DNA from: Calendula officinalis
Taxonomy: Eukaryota; Streptophyta; Magnoliopsida; Asterales; Asteraceae
Assembly (NCBI GenBank): GCA_963853835.1
Contig: OY970833.1
Span: 17,570,474 to 17,634,473, forward strand
Direction: 5' to 3'
DNA: 64,000 nt
Within the stretch, counting starts at the first letter, position 1. Each line of letters opens with the position of its first letter. Below are positions 59,619 through 64,000 of the stretch, piece after piece. The notes below the pieces were generated by a model, which was not told where the DNA came from, did not search any database, and saw only the letters and a list, made by a program, of their open reading frames with translations. A program made the position numbers and the translations under genes.

Positions 59619-60312
59619 TATTGGATTTATGTGCACAGTCAAGTACACATGTCATCGTGTCCAATGTTATAAGACACTAAAGGGTCACACCACTACACAC
59701 CAAATAATGGACAACCGAATAAAGTAAGTGGTGTGGAATAATTAACTAGGTATGTTAATTATAAAGAAGAGAATAAATAATAATAAATTAATTATTATTT
59801 AAGAGGAAAGTTAAATATTAAGTTAAATATTTAACGGACAGTCACTTAATAGTTAATTAATTAACTAGTAAAAGTCCAAGGGTTTAAAGTGTCAATAGGA
59901 AGTTTAATTATGAGATTAATCATAATTAAACTCCGAGGACTTAACGGTAACTTAATCCCTTATAAATAAGGGACTAAGGTTAAGGTTTAAGGGTTACACA
60001 TTACAACACTACAAAACCCTAATCCCTCTCCCTCTCTCTCTCGTGCGAACGGCCGAAGAACCGCAAGGGGTTTCGGGTTCGAGTTCATCGAACTACACAC
60101 ACACACACAAGCCTTTGTGTGTTACTTTGTTGGTTCAACACGGTCTTGCAGCGTGTTCAGGTGGTGCAGTAGAGGTGGGTCATTCTTTAGCAATCCAAGA
60201 GGTATTGTTCTTATACTAACAATCTCCTTGTTTTTGTGATCCCATTGTTTAGTAGAGATCAAGTATGTGGGATTTAAGTTCTGCCATGTGAATCCTACAA
60301 GGTTTTCCTACA
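59619..60312 (+). repeat. 3' LTR of element E
   Basis: 694 bp, TATTGGATTTATG to TTTCCTACA, aligned with 48872-49565 almost without gaps and with a few percent mismatch by eye. The TATAAATA box is at 59961-59968. Confidence 0.93.
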
Positions 60313-60317
60313 TCAGG

Positions 60318-60947
60318 TTACCCCTCAAACTAAAAAGATAAAACTCTCGTGTCATCAAAATGAAGCAACGACCACTTTAGCTAATTGCTCAGATGAACAA
60401 TATGTAGCAAGTCTCGCTGCTCACATCAACAAGCTGACTTCATCAGTAGCTGATACAAAAGCTTACTCAGAAAGATCACATCTGAGATCAGAGCTGAGAT
60501 GAATAAAGGGTTCACACAAATAAACAATCAGATGAAAACCTTGTTCAAGTGACTAGAAAACATTGCTACTCCACCAACTGCTCAAAATGATCCTGCATCT
60601 CATCTTGTTCAACCTCTTTCAGTTCATCAAAGGGAAAATAACATACCAGAAGAACCAATCTCTGATGACGATCTTTGATCAAATGAATGACCTCAATCAG
60701 TCCCAACATCTCTCAATAGAAAATTATATCAAGCAAAATGTCATCTTGGAAGAGGTTGAGGAAATGAGGATTGATGTAAATCAAGTTAATCAAAATATTC
60801 AAGGTCTATCACTAGAAAATACGTAAGGCAGAACATCATTCTGGAAGTAACTGAGGAAATGGAGATCGATGACAGCCATACAGATCAAGTCATTCAATTC
60901 AAGAGTGCTGAAAAAGGATGTACCTATAATAATCACAAAAACAAAGA
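60318..60947 (+). pseudogene. Element D coding remnant after E
   Basis: Resumes D sequence with many stops. It reads Lys- and Thr-rich segments (TTTLANCSDEQYVASL, KLTSSVADTKAYSERS) and then an imperfect duplication of about 110 bp: IKQNVILEEVEEMRID near 60730 is echoed by RQNIILEVTEEMEID near 60828. No catalytic pol motif is present. It could be the end of gag or part of an env-like gene after loss of pol. Confidence 0.5.
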
Positions 60948-62026
60948 ATGTCAAAAACGATTGTTCCCAAACGCTATTTCGAACTGCTGTTCAATTTTCC
61001 CAAAAACGATAACAAGATAGCGCTGCTATCTATAGATAGCGTCACTATCTTCAACAGACAGCCAAAGATCCTGCAATTTCTCTTATTGACTCCACATTTT
61101 CAACGATTTTGTACATTACACAAAGAAGAAGGTTAAATCCACTCACCTTAGCTTCCTCTTAGTACCGAGCCCAGTAATCTTATATCACTGAAAATCCTTC
61201 CCTTTTCCTGTACAAAACGAACACCGAATTAGTCACCCGAAATCACTAATTTTGCAACAAGAATTATAGTTCAAGACCACATCTTTATACAACACTTACA
61301 ACTAATTACTTGCATTCTCACATATAGCAATTTCCAAGTCTAGAATTTCATTAAGTCAACTCATCATGCAACTTTAACCAAGTTACATATATTAGGCCCA
61401 AACGGGTCAACAATGAGAATAATGAATCGGGCATGTACACAACACCTTCCAATGAGTTAATCTACTTGATCAACATCAAAATTACATAACTAACATTCTA
61501 CTCTCATCCAATTGCAAGTTTCATCAACTTTGACCTTATTTAGGTCAAATTGCACCAATTGTCAAACAAACGGGTCAAGACCCAAAATCAACATAATCAT
61601 ACTTCCCAATTGGACAACTAGCACATAAATGACATGAAATTGATAATTAAAGTTTGCAATCTATACAAGACTAAAGTCAACTTCCAGGTTTGACCAAAGT
61701 CAACAATATACAAATTAGCTAGTTTATGACTAAATTCCAATCTAGCCAAACACTACCACTAAATTGTCAATTCTTCAACAAGATAACTAGCAAGTTCTAC
61801 ATTATCAATTATCATTCTAGCATGCATACTTGACCTAACCAAACTACAAGAACACACAAAATGCACAAGTCATCAAATTGGGGAAGAATCCATCCTCTTC
61901 CCATAGCACCATTGATGAAGCTTTTATGGAAGCTTCACTAAGTGAGCTACAAGTAACAATTCAACACATATAACTCGCAAGAACTCAATTAGACACCAAA
62001 TCATCTAACAATTTCGGATTACAAGC
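60948..62026. other. Unclassified AT-rich segment
   Basis: No recognised gene, LTR or primer site. It contains CAAACGGGTCAA-type phrases several times (near 61400 and 61570) and a readable but unrecognised stretch at 60948-61136. It may be a fragment of another element or the host sequence next to D. Its border with D is not sharp. Element F enters at 62027. Confidence 0.4.
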
Positions 62027-62522
62027 TGTTAAGGCAAAAAGCCTTACCCCTTTGGATCTTAAGATAACAAAACAACCTAGACTAGCTTTGACTTATATGT
62101 AGAATAATATAGCTAAGTTTAGGTCTGATACTGAGTGATCAGTATTGGAACTCAGTATCAGTACTCAGTATCAGATAGTGATACTGAGTAGAAGGACTGA
62201 GTGATACTCAGTATAGTAACGGACTAAGATCAAATCCCTTGATCTTAGTCATTTTCCTTGCTTAGTCCTTCGGTTACTCCTTTGCTCATTATGTAAGATC
62301 TCTATAACATTATAAATAGAGATCATCTTGCAAAGGAGTACTCACCAATTTACTTTACACATTCACATCTTTTGTAATTGATTAGTGGTATTGCTTTTCC
62401 GCAGCATACCACACTTAGTGGATTTATACATTGATTATATTCTTGTGTTATCACTTTAATATTTCTCTAAGTATAATAATCTATCAATTAACATTATAAA
62501 CCAGGGTTGTTGTGACCTAACA
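62027..62522 (+). repeat. 5' LTR of element F
   Basis: 496 bp, TGTTAAGGC to CTAACA. The TATAAATA box is at 62311-62318. U3 is rich in ATACTGAGT and ACTCAGTAT words in both orientations (62125-62215), more copies than in element C. Confidence 0.93.
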
Positions 62523-62524
62523 AC

Positions 62525-62539
62525 TGGTATCAGAGCAGG
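62525..62539 (+). promoter_or_regulatory. Primer-binding site of element F
   Basis: TGGTATCAGAGCAGG, identical to that of element C. Confidence 0.93.
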
Positions 62540-62620
62540 CTAAATAATCTCTTATTTAGTCGATCTATAACCCTGGCAGCCATTTCCTACATCTATCCCT
62601 CCAACACTCAAAAATCCAAA

Positions 62621-64000
62621 ATGTCTACAATTATTGCACCAGTTATGTCTGGAAAGGGAGTACCCATCTTTGATGGAAAAGACTTCCATCAATGGAAGCT
62701 CAAAGCTCAGTGGTATCTTGAATCTATTCATCATGAGATGCTCACTGTGCTAAATGATGGTCCCATCATTCCACAAACTGTGGAACCGGTTGCTGCTACT
62801 GATGATGCTCCTGAAGGCATAAGATCTGTACCTAAACTAAAGCACAACTGGACTGATACTGATCGTCAGTTGTATGCTTTAGACTCCAGAGCTAAAGGAG
62901 TGATTGGTAATGCTGTTACAAAAGAGATACTTAATGCAATTATGAAATTGCCAACAGCAAAGGCTATGTGGGATAGCCTATCAGTCACTTATGAAGGTAC
63001 AGCAAAGGTGAAGTTGCAAAGAAAAAGCAACATGAGAAGGAAATATGAAAATTTCTTTTCAACTCCAAATGAAGACATCACCACTCTCTATAACATGTTC
63101 AATACTGTTATCCATGATTTAATCAGTGTAGGCATTGTGAAAGAGGAAGGAGAGCTTGTTCAAAAGTTTCTGGATAGCCTTCCCCAACAATTTCTTGACA
63201 TGACAAACTCTGTCAATGCTGCTAACAACATTGAGTCATACACTCTTCAAACTTTGTATGGTTTAATGCTGAATCATGAGGAGAATAATGCTGCAAGACT
63301 GATCAACTGGAAGAAAACTGACAAGTCTTCCACTGGTATGGCTCAAGTTGTGCAACAGGCTTATACTGTGACTGAGCCAGAAGAACCAGAAGTTGATCTT
63401 GCTGATGCTGAGGCAGAAGAGCTTGAAACTCAAATGGCTCTCATGTCTATGAAGCTGGATCAGTTGAAGAAGAAGAGGCTTGGTGTTAGCTCTTCTAATA
63501 CTGACCCAAGATCAGGTCTGTGCTATAGGTGTGGAAAGCCTGGACATATTGCTGCAAATTGTCATACTAAGTCTTCTGAGACTGACCAAAATGACAAGAT
63601 TGCATACCGAGCAAAAAGATATAGAGACAAATATGTCAAGTTGAAAAATTGGAGCAAGGGAAAGAGGGCCGAAGGAAATGGAGCACCTCATCAAGCACTT
63701 TACTCAGAAGCCTGGATGGATGAAGAGTTAAGTGATGATGAAGAGGAGATTGAAAATAAAGCCTTTATGGCTTTCACTGAAGATGATTTGAAGAGTTCCT
63801 TTGAAAAGGATATCAAAGAGGCTGAGAGGATGAGTGTTCATACTGATTGGGATTCCACTCAGTTGTACAAGGTAAGTTCCTTTCAAACTTATTCAGTGAA
63901 TGAAAAAACTAAGATTTTTGAGTATATGCTTGTTGATCTTAAAACTTCTGTACAAAAAGAAAAAGCTTTAAAATTAACAATTAAAGAACTTGAAAGGGTA
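62621..64000 (+). CDS. gag: gag of element F, intact to window edge (partial)
   Basis: ATG at 62621 opens a frame of 460 codons with no stop before the window ends. It has an N-terminal FDGKDFHQWKLKAQ block (about residue 19), UBN2-like helices (MWDSLSVTYEG near residue 115, QKFLDSLPQQFLDM near residue 185), an acidic segment (DLADAEAEELETQM) and an intact CCHC knuckle, CYRCGKPGHIAANC (near residue 303). A Lys/Arg-rich stretch and acidic EELSDDEEE follow, then the start of a coiled-coil-like region. Gag forms the cytoplasmic virus-like particle and packages element RNA. The start is the same as in element C, where stops and a 1-nt deletion break the gene. Codon 29, Gln here, is TAA in C, and the Tyr codon after KIA is TAG in C. 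Confidence 0.95.
   Translation, partial: MSTIIAPVMSGKGVPIFDGKDFHQWKLKAQWYLESIHHEMLTVLNDGPIIPQTVEPVAATDDAPEGIRSVPKLKHNWTDTDRQLYALDSRAKGVIGNAVTKEILNAIMKLPTAKAMWDSLSVTYEGTAKVKLQRKSNMRRKYENFFSTPNEDITTLYNMFNTVIHDLISVGIVKEEGELVQKFLDSLPQQFLDMTNSVNAANNIESYTLQTLYGLMLNHEENNAARLINWKKTDKSSTGMAQVVQQAYTVTEPEEPEVDLADAEAEELETQMALMSMKLDQLKKKRLGVSSSNTDPRSGLCYRCGKPGHIAANCHTKSSETDQNDKIAYRAKRYRDKYVKLKNWSKGKRAEGNGAPHQALYSEAWMDEELSDDEEEIENKAFMAFTEDDLKSSFEKDIKEAERMSVHTDWDSTQLYKVSSFQTYSVNEKTKIFEYMLVDLKTSVQKEKALKLTIKELERV

Larger units (their letters stand above)
48872..60312 (+). mobile_element. Element E: Ty1/copia retrotransposon with pol
   Basis: Two LTRs of 694 bp each flank gag and pol. Target flanks are GCAGG and TCAGG, with one mismatch. 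The 3' LTR begins TA instead of TG. The element sits in D and itself carries a CACTA transposon. Its primer-binding site, polypurine tract, LTR start and leader motif match copies A and B, so it is a candidate autonomous relative of those gag-only elements. Gag and pol are broken. Confidence 0.93.
37765..60947 (+). mobile_element. Element D: copia retrotransposon, 5' LTR and split gag
   Basis: A second copia element inserted in the satellite. Its 5' LTR, primer-binding site and gag start are present. Its body is split by element B (39259-47331) and element E (48872-60312). The right border near 60947 is where readable D-type coding sequence ends; no 3' LTR and no pol were found in the window, so the element is truncated, internally deleted, or continues elsewhere. 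Confidence 0.72.
62027..64000 (+). mobile_element. Element F: second copy of the element C family, 5' end
   Basis: LTR, primer-binding site and gag align with element C. The element continues past the window. Gag is unbroken and the TATA box intact, so this copy is younger or better preserved than C. Flanking duplication cannot be checked because the 3' end is outside. Confidence 0.93.

Overview
The window looks like repeat-dense, AT-rich nuclear DNA from a flowering plant, probably a eudicot. I see no intact host gene. Almost every base belongs to one satellite DNA or to transposable elements nested in it. The species cannot be read from the sequence.

Backbone: a tandem satellite with a monomer of about 262 bp fills 1-6315, 16983-19972 and a short piece at 37662-37764. 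These are pieces of one array split by LTR retrotransposon insertions. The first 3.2 kb is organised as a six-monomer higher-order repeat of about 1572 bp.

Nested insertions: (A) a gag-only LTR element on the minus strand, 6316-16982, with target duplication CTTTT, itself hit by a 3155-bp Helitron (12411-15565) that carries pieces of a plastid-type GAPDH gene. (C) a Sirevirus-like Ty1/copia element, 19973-37661, with decayed gag, pol and an env-like gene; the env-like gene has an apparent intron and is broken by a minus-strand copia relic (29610-35793). (D) a second copia element starting at 37765, whose gag is split first by a second gag-only element B (39259-47331, minus, target duplication ATGAA) and then by a copia element E (48872-60312). 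E carries a 3489-bp CACTA DNA transposon (55280-58768, target duplication TAT). (F) a second copy of the C family starts at 62027 and runs off the end with an unbroken gag frame.

How the parts relate: A and B encode only Gag. They share the priming logic, polypurine tract, LTR start and a duplicated leader motif with E, which encodes pol. This fits a non-autonomous family moved by an E-like autonomous partner. All pol genes seen here are dead (stops, frameshifts, and loss of the first catalytic Asp of integrase in both C and E). Element F is the best candidate for a recently active copy. Nothing in the window looks like a new defence or metabolic system; the most unusual signals are the higher-order satellite, the shared leader motif, the intron and internal promoter of the env-like gene, and the gene-capturing Helitron.
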